64,000 nt of DNA, from assembly GCA_964513565.1 (NCBI GenBank), contig CAZENE010000008.1:29128-93127 (forward strand), in the 5' to 3' direction. Below are positions 7,269 through 17,530 of this stretch, piece by piece (position 1 is the stretch's first letter; the number at the start of each line of letters is the position of its first letter). Source of the stretch: Delta-02 sp964513565 (lineage in GTDB: Bacteria; Desulfobacterota; Syntrophorhabdia; Syntrophorhabdales; Syntrophorhabdaceae). The translations under genes and the position numbers were made by a program. Below the pieces are notes generated by a model that worked only from the letters and a program-made list of their open reading frames with translations, searched no databases and was not told the DNA's origin.

Positions 7269-8762
7269 TCACCTCTTGCGGTTCTCGAAATATTCTTCTA
7301 TGGCGCTGACGAGTCCCGGAATGTCGGACTTAGCGGCTTCGATGTCAACGGGGATCCCTGACTTGATGAGGGTTTCCGTTGTTATGGGGCCGATGGATGC
7401 GATCACCTTGTCCTTCAACATAGCCCTTCCGTAAACGGTTATGAAGTTGACCGCTGTCGATGAACTGGTGAAGGTGACCACGTCGAGGTCCTCGGGGGGT
7501 GGTTCGATGGATGCCGGGACCCTGGCCCTGTAGATGGGGATGACGTCGCATACCCCGCCGTTCTTCCTGACATATTGAATAATGACATCCCGGGCCTGTT
7601 CGGCGCGGGGTATCAGAAAATGCCTTCCTGCCACACCGAAATCTTTCAGGACCGAAACAATACCCTCCGATGTATACACCTGCGGGACAAGGTCGGCTTT
7701 GATCCCTTGCACGGCAAGGTGGGAGGAAGTAGCAGAGCCTATGGCAATTATCGTAATGCCGCTTAAGACCCGCGCATCCTTGCCCGAACCCCGCATATGC
7801 GCAAAGAAGATCGAGACGGCATTTACACTGGTAAAAATAATAGCGTCGTAGGAAGATATCCTGGCGATAGCGGTACGAAGCCGCGTGTTGGGTACGATAG
7901 GCTCTATGTCGATAGTCGGCAGATAAACAGGCTCCGCCCCCCTGTCGAGGAGAAACTCCCCGAATTTATGCGACTGGTGTGCGGAACGGGTTACCGCTAT
8001 TTTTTTCCCGAACAATGTTTTCTGTTCGAACCAATTCAACTCCCCCCTGAGCCTGATGACGTCCCCCACGATGATGATGCCGGGCGGAGTTATCTTCAAC
8101 TCGCGGACCTTGTCCGCCAGTGTCGAAAGGGTCGCCGTTACGACCTTCTGGGCGGCCATTGTCCCCGACCGGATAACGCAGGCGGGCGTCTCGGGGTTCT
8201 TGCCTTCGTCGATAAGCCGCCCCGTGATCCCGGGGAGGTTCTTCATGCCCATAAGAAAAACGAGGGTGTCGGGACCATGCGCCAGTTCATGCCAGTTGAT
8301 GGACGATGACTTCTTTTTTTCGTCCTCATGCCCGGTTACAAATGCGACGGTCGATGCGTGATCGCGATGGGTCAGGGGGATGCCGGCGTATGCGGGGACC
8401 GATATGGCCGATGTAATGCCGGGCACTATCTCAAAGGGAATGCCCTTTTTTGCAAGATACTGCGCCTCTTCGCCGCCACGGCCGAAGATGAAAGGGTCGC
8501 CGCCCTTCAGGCGGACCACGATATTATTGCTTGACGCCTTTTCCGCCAGGAGTGAATTTATCTCCCGTTGCGGGAGTTCATGCTGCGACGCCTTCTTCCC
8601 GGCATATATGATCTCGGCCCCTGCCCGCGCAAATTCCAGAAGCCCTTTGTTGACGAGGTTGTCATAAATTATAACGTCGCCCCGCCGGATGAGTTCGTAG
8701 CCCCTCATCGTGATCAGCTTCATATCGCCCGGCCCGGCGCCTACAAGATATACTTTTCCCAT
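7269..8762 (-). CDS. cobA-hemD: Uroporphyrinogen-III C-methyltransferase / uroporphyrinogen-III synthase fusion
   Basis: A 497-residue bifunctional enzyme of tetrapyrrole biosynthesis. Residues 1-245 are a SUMT (CobA) domain: KVYLVGAGPGDMKLIT, YDNLV, VVRLKGGDPFIFGRGGEEA, and PAYAGIPLTHRD. Residues about 255-497 are a HemD domain that cyclises hydroxymethylbilane: KIAVTRSAHQSHKF, IIFTSVNAVSIFF, and VVTFTSSSTAVNF near the end. Together they carry hydroxymethylbilane to precorrin-2, feeding siroheme, cobalamin or the alternative heme route. The fusion is common in Desulfobacterota and clostridia. No hemA, hemC or hemB is adjacent, so it stands alone here. Confidence 0.96.
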   Translation of the reverse strand: MGKVYLVGAGPGDMKLITMRGYELIRRGDVIIYDNLVNKGLLEFARAGAEIIYAGKKASQHELPQREINSLLAEKASSNNIVVRLKGGDPFIFGRGGEEAQYLAKKGIPFEIVPGITSAISVPAYAGIPLTHRDHASTVAFVTGHEDEKKKSSSINWHELAHGPDTLVFLMGMKNLPGITGRLIDEGKNPETPACVIRSGTMAAQKVVTATLSTLADKVRELKITPPGIIIVGDVIRLRGELNWFEQKTLFGKKIAVTRSAHQSHKFGEFLLDRGAEPVYLPTIDIEPIVPNTRLRTAIARISSYDAIIFTSVNAVSIFFAHMRGSGKDARVLSGITIIAIGSATSSHLAVQGIKADLVPQVYTSEGIVSVLKDFGVAGRHFLIPRAEQARDVIIQYVRKNGGVCDVIPIYRARVPASIEPPPEDLDVVTFTSSSTAVNFITVYGRAMLKDKVIASIGPITTETLIKSGIPVDIEAAKSDIPGLVSAIEEYFENRKR

Positions 8763-8841
8763 GGGAATATTATAAGGTTGCAGGGCTTGCTAGTTCAAAC
8801 GATAAATGAAGAACACGCGGCAACAACCCGTTTTTTCTTCC

Positions 8842-8870
8842 TTGAAAAGAACCCCCCATTTTTATAGTAT
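8842..8870 (+). promoter_or_regulatory. Candidate promoter of the A2M-pbpC operon
   Basis: TTGAAA (8842-8847), a 17-nt spacer and TAGTAT (8865-8870). It lies about 100 nt before the macroglobulin start, which has its own strong ribosome site (GGGAGGAAGGGG). It is the best candidate in this intergenic gap, and moderate in quality. Confidence 0.35.
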
Positions 8871-8971
8871 TGTGACAGATTTCATTGGACCGCCCGGTAA
8901 AGCTCCTTGTTCCTAAAGGGTATGCGGCCGGGATGACGGCGTGGCTCTAATATCATTACGGGAGGAAGGGG

Positions 8972-11900
8972 ATGTTCAGGAAGATCTTCTGGGTTTGTTC
9001 CATGACGGCGGTATGGCTTTTTCTCGCAGGGAATGCCGGTGCGGCTTCAGTTGAGCTTTTTTCACCCGAAGGCACGGTCAAGGATATGCGCCAGGTCACC
9101 GTGCGTTTCAGCGATCAGATGGCGGCATTCGGAGACCCCCGTCCCGCGGACCCCTTTGATGTAGAGTGCCCTGCCAGGGGGACGGGGCGCTGGGTCGACG
9201 GCAGGAACTGGGCGTACGACCTCGAAGATGCGGCGCCGGCCGGAATCTCCTGCACATTTACCCTGAAGCCGAACATCAAGACCCTTTCCGGCGTGTCATT
9301 GACAGACAGAAGGGTCTTTTCGTTCAACACCGGCGGTCCGCAGGTTCGTATATCCGAGCCCTATGAAGGGGACGAGGTAGAGGAACACCAGACATTTATG
9401 TTCCGGCTGGACGCACCCGCGACAGAGGCTTCCGTGGTCCGAAATGTCTCCTGCTCGATAGAGGGAGTTCGCGAACGCGTCGGTATCCGTCTCATAACCG
9501 GCGCAAAGCGGGCCGAAATATTGAAAGCATCACGGCTGTCCTCAAAGGAGCATGACAGCACCGTCATTTTCCAGTGCCGGCAGGCATTTCCTCCAAAATC
9601 AAAGGTGAAGGTAATATGGGGGAAGGGGATCGCGGCGGCGAAAGGGAAAGTGGCAACGGCCGCGCCCCAGGTGCTCGAGTTCAAGGCACGCGGCCCTTTC
9701 ACCGTACGGTTCTATTGCATGAAAGAAAGACCGGCCGGCGGGTGCATCCCGTTAAGCCCGATACGGCTTGCCTTTTCGGCCCCGCTGTCGCGAGAGGATG
9801 CCAGGAAGATCGCGTTGACCGCGGAGGAAGGAACCGCGAAAAGATCGTGGAAAGCCAGTATCTATGGCACCGAGAAAGAGACGGAATATGTCGTTTTCGA
9901 AGGCCCGTTCCCGGAAAGAAGCACACTTTATATCAATATTCCCCGGGATATAAAGGATTTTTCCGGACGAAGCCTTGCAAATGCGAATACGTTTCCGCTT
10001 GCCGTAAAGACCGACAGATATCCCGCGCTCGCTAAATTTCCTGAAAAATTCGGCGTCATCGAATCAAAAGAAGGGGCCGTACTGCCGGTGACCGTTCGCA
10101 ATATCGAGGCAGAGATAAAAACTTGGCTCGAACGGGCCGGGCAGGAGGCGGCAGGCCGGGTTAAGACGGGTAGCCCGGAAGGAGAAAAAAAGCTCGAGCC
10201 GCAGGCAGGGGCGGAAAATAAGGAAGGAGCACGGGGCAATATCTACAAGGCATCGACAAGCGACCAGTCGATCATGGAATGGCTGTTCAAACTTGAGAAT
10301 ACACCGCGGGAGAGACCGGTGCTCAAAGGCGCGGGGCATGCGAAGAGCTTTACGCTTCCCAGGCCGGGAGGAACAAAGGAATTCGAAGTGATCGGCATTC
10401 CGCTCAAGGACCCTGGTTTATATATTGTCGAGATCGAAAGCCTTATGCTGGGGACGAGGCTCCTTGCAAATCCCGCCCCTGTATACGTTCCCACGGCTGC
10501 CCTGGTGACGAATATGGCCGCCCATTTCAAATGGGGCAGAGAATCGTCGCTTGTGTTCGTTACTGCCCTCAACACGGGGGACCCGGTGCCCGGTGCCTCG
10601 ATCAGCATCAGGGACTGCCAGGGAGGGCTCCTGTGGCAGGGGAGAACCGGTGCGGACGGCATAGCGCGCATCAAGAAGGCTTTCCCGCCCTCGGACAAAC
10701 TTCCTCAGCGCAAATCCGGAAAACGGGAAAAAGACCTTTACTACGATTCGTCGCGGATATTGTCCGAGATGGGAAGCGGCCTGTACGTCTTTGCCCGCAG
10801 CGGAAACGATATGACATTCACGCATTCGAACTGGAATGACGGGATCGAATCGTGGCGGTTCAATCTCCCCGGCAATTACGGCCAGAACGGGGACCCGGTC
10901 ATAGCGCATACAGTTTTTGACCGGACACTGCTGCGTGCGGGTGAGACGGTGCATATGAAGCATTTTGCCAGGATTCGCACAATGGAGGGACTGGCATTTC
11001 CGGCGGGCCTGGCTGCTTACAAGGAGGTCGTAATTCAGCATGCCGGCAGCAGCGAGAAATATACCCTGCCGCTGGCGTGGAGCGGGAAAGGTACCGCCGA
11101 GACCACGTGGAAGATACCCGAATCTGCAAAGCTGGGGACGTACCGGACATATTTCCGTAAAGCGTCAAAATCCGATGACTACGGCGACCGGCAAGAATCG
11201 GGGTCCTTCCGGGTCGAGGAATTCCGGGTCCCCCTTATGCGGGGGTTCCTACGGGGGCCGAAGGAGCCATCCATCAATGCAAGCTCCGTCAATTTTGACA
11301 TAGACGTGCGATACCTCACGGGGGGTGGTGCGGCTGACCATACGGTGAAAGTCCGCGGTGAAATTGAACCGAAGGAGATATCTTTCCCTCTATGGGAGGG
11401 TTTCTATTTTTCCAGCGGCTCGGTAAAAACCGGCATAGAGAGCGAAGGCCGGGAGTCGTATGAGGAAGACGACGAACCCGCGGATGCAGAAAGGATGGAG
11501 GCGTGCCGCGACAGGCGCGACGGCACGCTGCGGCTGAAGACGATAGAAATGGGCCTCGACAGGCAGGGAACGGCCCGCGCGTCGTTTCGCGATCTGCCGA
11601 AAAGCGATGTCCCGAGGGATATAATAACGGAGCTGGAGTTCAGGGACCCGAACGGCGAGATCCAGACGACTTCGACAAGAATACCCCTTTACACGTCAGC
11701 GGTCCATGTAGGGATCTCCTCGAGCAGAGATAACCATTTGAACAACAATATGAGATATCAGGTCGCTGTGGTCGACATGCAGGGGAAACCCGTGCCGGGG
11801 ACCGCGGTAAAGGTGAAGGTCTACAAGCGCCTGACATATTCTCACCGCCGCAGGATCACAGGCGGCTTTTACGCTTTTGAGCACCTTACCGAAAGAAAAG

Positions 11901-14737
11901 AGATCGGGGAGCATTGCTCGGGTGTCACCGGCGGGAACGGCATCCTGTATTGCGAGGGGAAAGCCCCGGAAACCGGCGAACTCATACTGGAGGCACAGGC
12001 CGCGGACAGATCGGGAAACATCTCTTTTACCAAACGGGACGTTACCATTTATGGAAAGGAAGACTGGTACGAGGCCCGAAATGACGACCGGATGGACCTT
12101 ATCCCGGTCAGCCGTTCCGTCGAGCCCGGGGAGACAATGAGCTTCCAGGTGAAGATGCCGTTCAGGGAAGCGACGGCCCTTGTCACCGTTGAACGTGAAG
12201 GGATTATGGATGCATACGTCAGGAAGATCACCCGGGCAAACCCGGTGATAGATATCCCCGTCAAGGATAATTATGTTCCCAATGTTTTCGTCTCTGCCCT
12301 TGTCGTGCGGGGAAGGGTCGACGGATCACGGCCGACGGTGATGTTCGACCCCGGAAAGCCGGCGTACAAGCTTGGCATATCGGGGGTAAAGGTCGGCTGG
12401 AAACCTCATGTCATGAAGATAGAGGTTGCAACGGATAAAAAAGTCTATGCGGTTAGGCAGCAGGTGAAAGCCCATATTGCGGCGCGAAGGCCCGATGGGA
12501 GCGCACCGGGGAAAGGCTCCGAGGTGACGGTGGCGGTGGTTGACGAGGGGCTTCTCGAGCTCAAGCCAAATACAAGCTGGGCCCTTGTTGACGCCATGAT
12601 GCGCGAGAAACCGTATGAGATCTCAACCGCAACCGCACAGATGATGATCGTGGGCAAGCGCCACTTCGGGCGCAAGGCATTGCCCCACGGCGGCGGAGGC
12701 GGAAAGCAGCTTACCCGGGAGCTTTTCGACACATTGATATACTGGAAGAGCACGGTTCCCCTTGACGATAATGGCGAGGCCGATGTTGCATTTAACCTCA
12801 ATGATTCGTTGACCTCATTCCGGGTGGTAGCCATCGCCAGTTCCGGCACGGAGCTTTTTGGCACAGGCGCTGAAAGCATCCGGACAACACAGGACCTGAT
12901 GCTGATCTCCGGTATTCCGCCGCTCGTCCGGGAAGGCGATACATTCACCGCCGGTTTCACGGTGCGCAATACATCCGACCACGACATGAACATCTCAGCG
13001 GCCCTTAAGACGACCGAAGGCATAAAGGGTAGGTCTTTCGAGAACCTGTCCCTTGCCATTCCGGCGGGTCAGGCGCGGGATGCCGCATGGCAGGTCAAAG
13101 TCCCTAAGGGGATAACAAAGATAGGGTACGAGGTTTCCGTGCGTGATTCGGACAACGCGCGCGATACCGTCAGGGTGTCTCAAAAAGTGGTGCCCGCCGT
13201 CGGCCTGCGCGTATTCCAGGCGACCTTGGCACAGATGTCGGGCCCCTTAAAAATGGACGTCGCGCGGCCTCCGGATGCAGAGCCGGGCCGGGGCGGCATA
13301 TCGGTCGGGCTCAAGGGCCGGATATCCCAGAGCCTTCAGGGGGTGGTCGATTACATGCGCCGTTACCCTTACGTTTGCCTGGAGCAGAAGGCGTCCAGGG
13401 CCGTTGCGCTAAAAGACCACGAGATGTGGAAGGAAATTGCGGCGTCCATACCCGCCTATCTCGACCCGGACGGTCTCGTCAAATATTTCCCGACGATGCT
13501 CCGCGGCAGCGATTCTTTGACAGCATACCTGCTTTATATAAGCAAAGAAGCGGGATACGATCTTCCCGCAGACGTGCGCAGCAAGATGATAAAAGGTCTC
13601 AAGGGATTTGTCGAAGGAAAGGTCGTTCGTTATTCCTCTTTGCGCACGGCCGATCTGTCCATCCGGAAAATGGCTGCACTGGCGGCGCTGGCCCAGCATA
13701 AGGAAAGCACGAAGGAGCTGATGACAACGGTAGATATTAAGCCAAACTTATGGCCAACATCTGCAGTTCTTGATTGGATCGAGGTCCTGCGCCTGACCCC
13801 CGCGATCCTGGAGCGCGCCGCCAGGCTGGAGGCAGCTTCCCATATATTGAGGAGCCGTCTTAACCTGCAGGGGACGGCCATGAATATCACAACGGAAAGA
13901 ACGGATGCTTTATACTGGCTGATGGTGTCCTCGGATGTCAACGCGGCGAGAATATTGAGCGCGTCGATGAACTTCGATGCATGGCGGGACGATGTCCCGA
14001 GGATCGCCCGGGGACTCGCGGGAAGGATGAAAGCGGGCCGCTGGGACACGACAACGGCGAATGCCTGGGGCGCTATCGCAATGGACAAGTTTTCGCGCAA
14101 ATACGAAGCGACGTCCGTGACAGGTGTTTCTTCTATTTCTCTCGGGCAGAAACAGGAAAATATCAGGTGGGCCGAACATTCAAAAGGCGGCTCGGCAGCG
14201 CTGGGGTGGCCGGACAAGAAAGATATTCTCCGCATCGAACATCGTGGCACGGGAAGGCCCTGGGCAACCGTTCAAAGCATCGCCGCCATACCGCTCAAAA
14301 AACCGCTTGCCTCCGGCTTTACGATAAAAAAGAGCGTGACCGCGATCGAGAGGCGATCTTCCGATGTATGGACACGGGGCGATGTACTGCGTGTGAAACT
14401 GGAGATCGACGCAAGATCCGATATGACATGGGTCGTGGTGAGCGACCCTGTACCCGCGGGTTCGGCTATCCTGGGGTCGGGACTCGGTCAGGATTCAAAG
14501 CTTCTTTCAAAACAGGGAAACCAGAGAGGATGGGCGTGGGAGGCATACAGGGAAAGGTCCTTTGAAGCGCTGCGCGTCTACTATGAATTCGTGCCGAAAG
14601 GGACCTGGACGGTGGAATATAGCGTCAGGCTCAACAACGACGGTCTCTTCAACGTGCCCGCGACCCGCGTCGAAGCGCTCTATGTGCCTGAAATGTTTGG
14701 CGAGATCCCCAATGGTTCGATAGAGATAAAGAAATAG
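8972..14737 (+). CDS. Bacterial alpha-2-macroglobulin with thioester motif
   Basis: A 1921-residue periplasmic macroglobulin of the YfhM/ECAM type, thought to trap invading proteases when the envelope is breached. The N-terminal signal peptide is followed by an AGA-AS signal peptidase I site rather than a lipobox, so it looks soluble or loosely held, unlike the E. coli lipoprotein. Internal features: a large-extracellular-macroglobulin N-terminal region, an MG2-type segment around residues 650-760 (VFDRTLLRAGETVHMKHFAR), the A2M core around residue 1260 (YWKSTVPLDDNGEADVAFNL), and the thioester CLEQ with Cys1469 (RRYPYVCLEQKASRAVAL) followed by the helical thioester domain. The gene is followed after 10 nt by PBP1C, the typical protective-inhibitor and cell-wall-repair pair. 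Confidence 0.95.
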   Translation: MFRKIFWVCSMTAVWLFLAGNAGAASVELFSPEGTVKDMRQVTVRFSDQMAAFGDPRPADPFDVECPARGTGRWVDGRNWAYDLEDAAPAGISCTFTLKPNIKTLSGVSLTDRRVFSFNTGGPQVRISEPYEGDEVEEHQTFMFRLDAPATEASVVRNVSCSIEGVRERVGIRLITGAKRAEILKASRLSSKEHDSTVIFQCRQAFPPKSKVKVIWGKGIAAAKGKVATAAPQVLEFKARGPFTVRFYCMKERPAGGCIPLSPIRLAFSAPLSREDARKIALTAEEGTAKRSWKASIYGTEKETEYVVFEGPFPERSTLYINIPRDIKDFSGRSLANANTFPLAVKTDRYPALAKFPEKFGVIESKEGAVLPVTVRNIEAEIKTWLERAGQEAAGRVKTGSPEGEKKLEPQAGAENKEGARGNIYKASTSDQSIMEWLFKLENTPRERPVLKGAGHAKSFTLPRPGGTKEFEVIGIPLKDPGLYIVEIESLMLGTRLLANPAPVYVPTAALVTNMAAHFKWGRESSLVFVTALNTGDPVPGASISIRDCQGGLLWQGRTGADGIARIKKAFPPSDKLPQRKSGKREKDLYYDSSRILSEMGSGLYVFARSGNDMTFTHSNWNDGIESWRFNLPGNYGQNGDPVIAHTVFDRTLLRAGETVHMKHFARIRTMEGLAFPAGLAAYKEVVIQHAGSSEKYTLPLAWSGKGTAETTWKIPESAKLGTYRTYFRKASKSDDYGDRQESGSFRVEEFRVPLMRGFLRGPKEPSINASSVNFDIDVRYLTGGGAADHTVKVRGEIEPKEISFPLWEGFYFSSGSVKTGIESEGRESYEEDDEPADAERMEACRDRRDGTLRLKTIEMGLDRQGTARASFRDLPKSDVPRDIITELEFRDPNGEIQTTSTRIPLYTSAVHVGISSSRDNHLNNNMRYQVAVVDMQGKPVPGTAVKVKVYKRLTYSHRRRITGGFYAFEHLTERKEIGEHCSGVTGGNGILYCEGKAPETGELILEAQAADRSGNISFTKRDVTIYGKEDWYEARNDDRMDLIPVSRSVEPGETMSFQVKMPFREATALVTVEREGIMDAYVRKITRANPVIDIPVKDNYVPNVFVSALVVRGRVDGSRPTVMFDPGKPAYKLGISGVKVGWKPHVMKIEVATDKKVYAVRQQVKAHIAARRPDGSAPGKGSEVTVAVVDEGLLELKPNTSWALVDAMMREKPYEISTATAQMMIVGKRHFGRKALPHGGGGGKQLTRELFDTLIYWKSTVPLDDNGEADVAFNLNDSLTSFRVVAIASSGTELFGTGAESIRTTQDLMLISGIPPLVREGDTFTAGFTVRNTSDHDMNISAALKTTEGIKGRSFENLSLAIPAGQARDAAWQVKVPKGITKIGYEVSVRDSDNARDTVRVSQKVVPAVGLRVFQATLAQMSGPLKMDVARPPDAEPGRGGISVGLKGRISQSLQGVVDYMRRYPYVCLEQKASRAVALKDHEMWKEIAASIPAYLDPDGLVKYFPTMLRGSDSLTAYLLYISKEAGYDLPADVRSKMIKGLKGFVEGKVVRYSSLRTADLSIRKMAALAALAQHKESTKELMTTVDIKPNLWPTSAVLDWIEVLRLTPAILERAARLEAASHILRSRLNLQGTAMNITTERTDALYWLMVSSDVNAARILSASMNFDAWRDDVPRIARGLAGRMKAGRWDTTTANAWGAIAMDKFSRKYEATSVTGVSSISLGQKQENIRWAEHSKGGSAALGWPDKKDILRIEHRGTGRPWATVQSIAAIPLKKPLASGFTIKKSVTAIERRSSDVWTRGDVLRVKLEIDARSDMTWVVVSDPVPAGSAILGSGLGQDSKLLSKQGNQRGWAWEAYRERSFEALRVYYEFVPKGTWTVEYSVRLNNDGLFNVPATRVEALYVPEMFGEIPNGSIEIKK

Positions 14738-14747
14738 GACCATTTTT

Positions 14748-16901
14748 TTGAAACGCCCGGGCCGTATCGTATTTTTGTGTACCAGCCTTGCCGTCATCTT
14801 GGTTTTGTGTGCGGCCATTGCAGGGGCCTTGTACATTTCACGCTCCGTGCGGGAATTAAAGGTCCCCGCGTTTCGCGACGTCAGGACCTCATACAGGGCC
14901 TCGGATGCAGTGCTTCTTGACCGGAACAAAGAGATAATTCACACGCTGAGAAGGGATTTTTCTGGGCGCAGGCTTGATTGGACGCACTTGCCCGATGTAT
15001 CGCCGGCATTTCTGCAGACGGTTATCCGGGGAGAGGACCGGCGTTTTTACCGCCACCATGGTGTGGATATCAAGGCCTTTATCGCGGCATCTTTGCGCAA
15101 CATCTTTTCCGGGAGGCTCCGGGGGGCAAGCACGATCTCGATGCAGACAGCGTCGGTACTCAATAAGGAGCTGAAACCGGGGAAAGGCCGCCGCAACCTG
15201 AGGCAGAAATGGCGCCAGGTCCTTGCGGCGCTTGCTCTCGAAAAAGCCTGGACCAAACAGGAGATACTCGAGGCGTACATCAACTTTGTTTATTATCGCG
15301 GAGAGCTTCAGGGTATACGGGCGGCTTCCCGGGGGCTCTTTGGGAAAGAACCGTCGGGGATAACCCGGCTCGAATCGCTGATCCTCGCATCCCTTATCAC
15401 ATCGCCGAACGCCCCCCGTGAAAAGGTCGTATCGCGTTCCCTGCGGCTCGGACAGGAGGCAGGGATCGAGGCAGACCGGGACGATGTCGACCGGAAGTGC
15501 CGGGAGGCCCTGGCATCCGCATATCATATAGCGTTCGATGTTTCGATAGCCCCCCATGCTGCCAGGATGCTTCTTGGGCCGGGAGGCGGCAGGGTCGTCT
15601 CAACCCTCGACGGGCGCATCCAGAGATTCGCGCTCGAGAGCCTTAAGAACAACCTTGCCGCCTTGCGAAACCGGAAGGTTTCGGACGGCGCGGTTCTTGT
15701 TGTCGACAATGTGACGGGGGAGATCCTGGCTTATATCGGCAACAGCGGCGAGACGTCGAGCGCGGTATGGATGGACGGGGTCACGGCGCGCAGGCAGGCC
15801 GGCTCGACACTCAAACCGTTTCTTTACGAGCTCGCGATCGAAAAACGGTATCTTACCGCCTCCTCTTTGCTGGAGGATTCTCCCGTAGCTATCACGACGC
15901 CCACGGGACTTTATGTGCCGCAGAATTATGATAATCAGTTCAGGGGCACGGTGAGCGCACGCACGGCACTCGCCTCGTCGCTCAATGTTCCTGCCGTCAA
16001 GGTCCTTTTAGTGGCCGGGCTTTCATCGTTCGTAGAAAGGTTGAGAGACCTGGGGTTTAAAAGTATCACGGAGGAACCGGAATTTTACGGGTACTCGCTC
16101 GCCCTCGGATCGGCTGACATCGAGCTCTTCGAACTTGTGAACGCATATCGCTGCCTTGCCCGGGGAGGATCGAGGTCGGGTCTCAAGTTGACATCAGGCG
16201 CCGGCCCCAAAACCAGGGAGCGCATAATGGATTACAAAGCGTCTTTTATCGTCTCGGAAATACTTGCCGACCGAGAATCCCGCGCCGTTACATTCGGCCT
16301 CGAGAACCCGCTGGGGACCCGTTTCTGGACGGCCGTCAAGACGGGTACCAGCAAGGATATGCGCGACAACTGGTGTATCGGCTTCTCGAGACGGTACACG
16401 GTCGGTGTATGGGTCGGGAATTTTTCCGGGGAGCCGATGCGCGATGTGAGCGGTATAAGCGGTGCAGCACCGATATGGCTTGAAATAATGAACTTTCTCC
16501 ACGCTTCTTCACCTTCACACGCTCCGAAGGCGCCGGCCGGCGTTGTCAAGGCCCGCGTTGCCTTTGAAAGAGATGCGGAGCCCCCCCGTGAAGAATTATT
16601 CCTTGCCGGTACACAGCCGCTCACACGCGTCAAGGCCGATATGGTTTATGAAGAGGTGCGCATCGTCTATCCCCGGGAAGGGACATTGATAACAATAGAC
16701 CCGGATATCCCCGCATCCCTTCAAAAGGTCGGCTTTCGTTTCGAACCGGGAAGCAAGAGATTCCGGTGGGTGATCAATGGCATCGACTCCGGCTCCGACG
16801 GCCCGCTATTTCTCTGGGAACCGCGGCCGGGTTCATATATGGTTTCAATAATGGACCGGCAGGGAAAAATAATGGATTCCGTCGGCTTCGTTGTCCGTTA
16901 G
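14748..16901 (+). CDS. pbpC: Penicillin-binding protein 1C
   Basis: A 717-residue bifunctional peptidoglycan synthase. It starts at TTG 14748, with AGGA eight nt upstream overlapping the macroglobulin stop. A transmembrane anchor spans about residues 6-28. The GT51 glycosyltransferase motifs are VIRGEDRRFYRHHGVD, RGASTISMQ and AYINFVYYRGELQGI. The transpeptidase motifs are RQAGSTLKPFLYE (Ser of SxxK), SSLNVPAV (SxN) and KTGTSKDMRDNW (KTG). The last 110 residues form the C-terminal domain specific to PBP1C. Family knowledge: PBP1C pairs with periplasmic macroglobulin genes and may repair wall damage. Confidence 0.96.
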   Translation: MKRPGRIVFLCTSLAVILVLCAAIAGALYISRSVRELKVPAFRDVRTSYRASDAVLLDRNKEIIHTLRRDFSGRRLDWTHLPDVSPAFLQTVIRGEDRRFYRHHGVDIKAFIAASLRNIFSGRLRGASTISMQTASVLNKELKPGKGRRNLRQKWRQVLAALALEKAWTKQEILEAYINFVYYRGELQGIRAASRGLFGKEPSGITRLESLILASLITSPNAPREKVVSRSLRLGQEAGIEADRDDVDRKCREALASAYHIAFDVSIAPHAARMLLGPGGGRVVSTLDGRIQRFALESLKNNLAALRNRKVSDGAVLVVDNVTGEILAYIGNSGETSSAVWMDGVTARRQAGSTLKPFLYELAIEKRYLTASSLLEDSPVAITTPTGLYVPQNYDNQFRGTVSARTALASSLNVPAVKVLLVAGLSSFVERLRDLGFKSITEEPEFYGYSLALGSADIELFELVNAYRCLARGGSRSGLKLTSGAGPKTRERIMDYKASFIVSEILADRESRAVTFGLENPLGTRFWTAVKTGTSKDMRDNWCIGFSRRYTVGVWVGNFSGEPMRDVSGISGAAPIWLEIMNFLHASSPSHAPKAPAGVVKARVAFERDAEPPREELFLAGTQPLTRVKADMVYEEVRIVYPREGTLITIDPDIPASLQKVGFRFEPGSKRFRWVINGIDSGSDGPLFLWEPRPGSYMVSIMDRQGKIMDSVGFVVR

Positions 16902-16961
16902 AAAACATTGGTCAGGATTCGATTTCCCGTGTAATTTCAGTATGTCCCGATAAAGTTTCGC

Positions 16962-16990
16962 TTGACACTTTTTTTGTATGGGAATAAGAT
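16962..16990 (+). promoter_or_regulatory. Promoter of the cold-shock gene
   Basis: A perfect -35 TTGACA (16962-16967), exactly 17 nt, then TAAGAT (16985-16990). It would give a leader of about 45-50 nt, much shorter than the long thermosensing leader of E. coli cspA, so leader-based cold induction is not obvious. Confidence 0.6.
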
Positions 16991-17044
16991 TGCTCTAAAG
17001 CACGAGCTTGGAGTGTTTCAAATAATTAAGGGGGGTTATGTAGT

Positions 17045-17248
17045 ATGCCACTGGGAAAAGTCAAATGGTTTAATGATTCAAAGGGGTATGGCTTTATCGA
17101 ACAGGATGGTGGCGAAGATGTGTTTGTTCATTTCTCGGCTATACGGCAAGATGGGTTCAAATCGTTGAAGATGGGTGAAAAAGTAGAATTTGAGATCGTG
17201 AAGGGGCCAAAAGGTCCGCAGGCGGCAAATGTAGTAAAAGCGGAATAA
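17045..17248 (+). CDS. Cold-shock domain protein (CspA family)
   Basis: A 67-residue single cold-shock domain that binds single-stranded RNA or DNA. The RNP-1 motif KGYGFIEQ and RNP-2 motif VFVHFSAI are intact, preceded by the family start GKVKWFNDSKGYGF. The start at 17045 gives the canonical MPxGKVKWFN N-terminus, and a GGGGGG ribosome site lies upstream. It is monocistronic, between pbpC and a repeat-bearing gap. Confidence 0.97.
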   Translation: MPLGKVKWFNDSKGYGFIEQDGGEDVFVHFSAIRQDGFKSLKMGEKVEFEIVKGPKGPQAANVVKAE

Positions 17249-17530
17249 TTTCAGAAACCATAAGGCGTAAACCGTAAGGCTTTAAAGGGGTATGATCCGG
17301 ACTTTCTGACACCGGGTCCGGATCCCGGTCCACAAGACTGTGCCGCATTATCCCCGCGTTGTCATTGCTCTAAAAAGACCCTGCCCGTAATTCACAGGCG
17401 GATATACCTGGTGAGGAAGGAAAGAGACAATCGATCCCTGCCTGCGCAGGAATAACGGCGAGGGACACAAGGGTGAGGGTGAAGGAATGACGGGTCGTGG
17501 TGATTCCCGGCATTCGAGACTGTGGCGCAA
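17249..17530. other. Intergenic gap with palindromic repeats
   Basis: No gene is visible in this 282-nt gap between csp and the convergent mazG. It holds a CGTAAACCGTAAGG motif (near 17261), a 9-bp inverted repeat listed separately, and the perfect palindrome CCTGCGCAGG (17441-17450) followed by AATAACGG. That last arrangement resembles the short 'CGCAGGAATgACG' dispersed repeats seen in many proteobacterial genomes. Confidence 0.5.
17294..17324. repeat. Perfect 9-bp inverted repeat
   Basis: GATCCGGAC (17294-17302) and GTCCGGATC (17316-17324) are exact reverse complements with a 13-nt loop. No T-run follows, so it is not a standard intrinsic terminator. It may still act as an mRNA 3' end structure for the cold-shock gene, or belong to an interspersed repeat. 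Confidence 0.6.
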
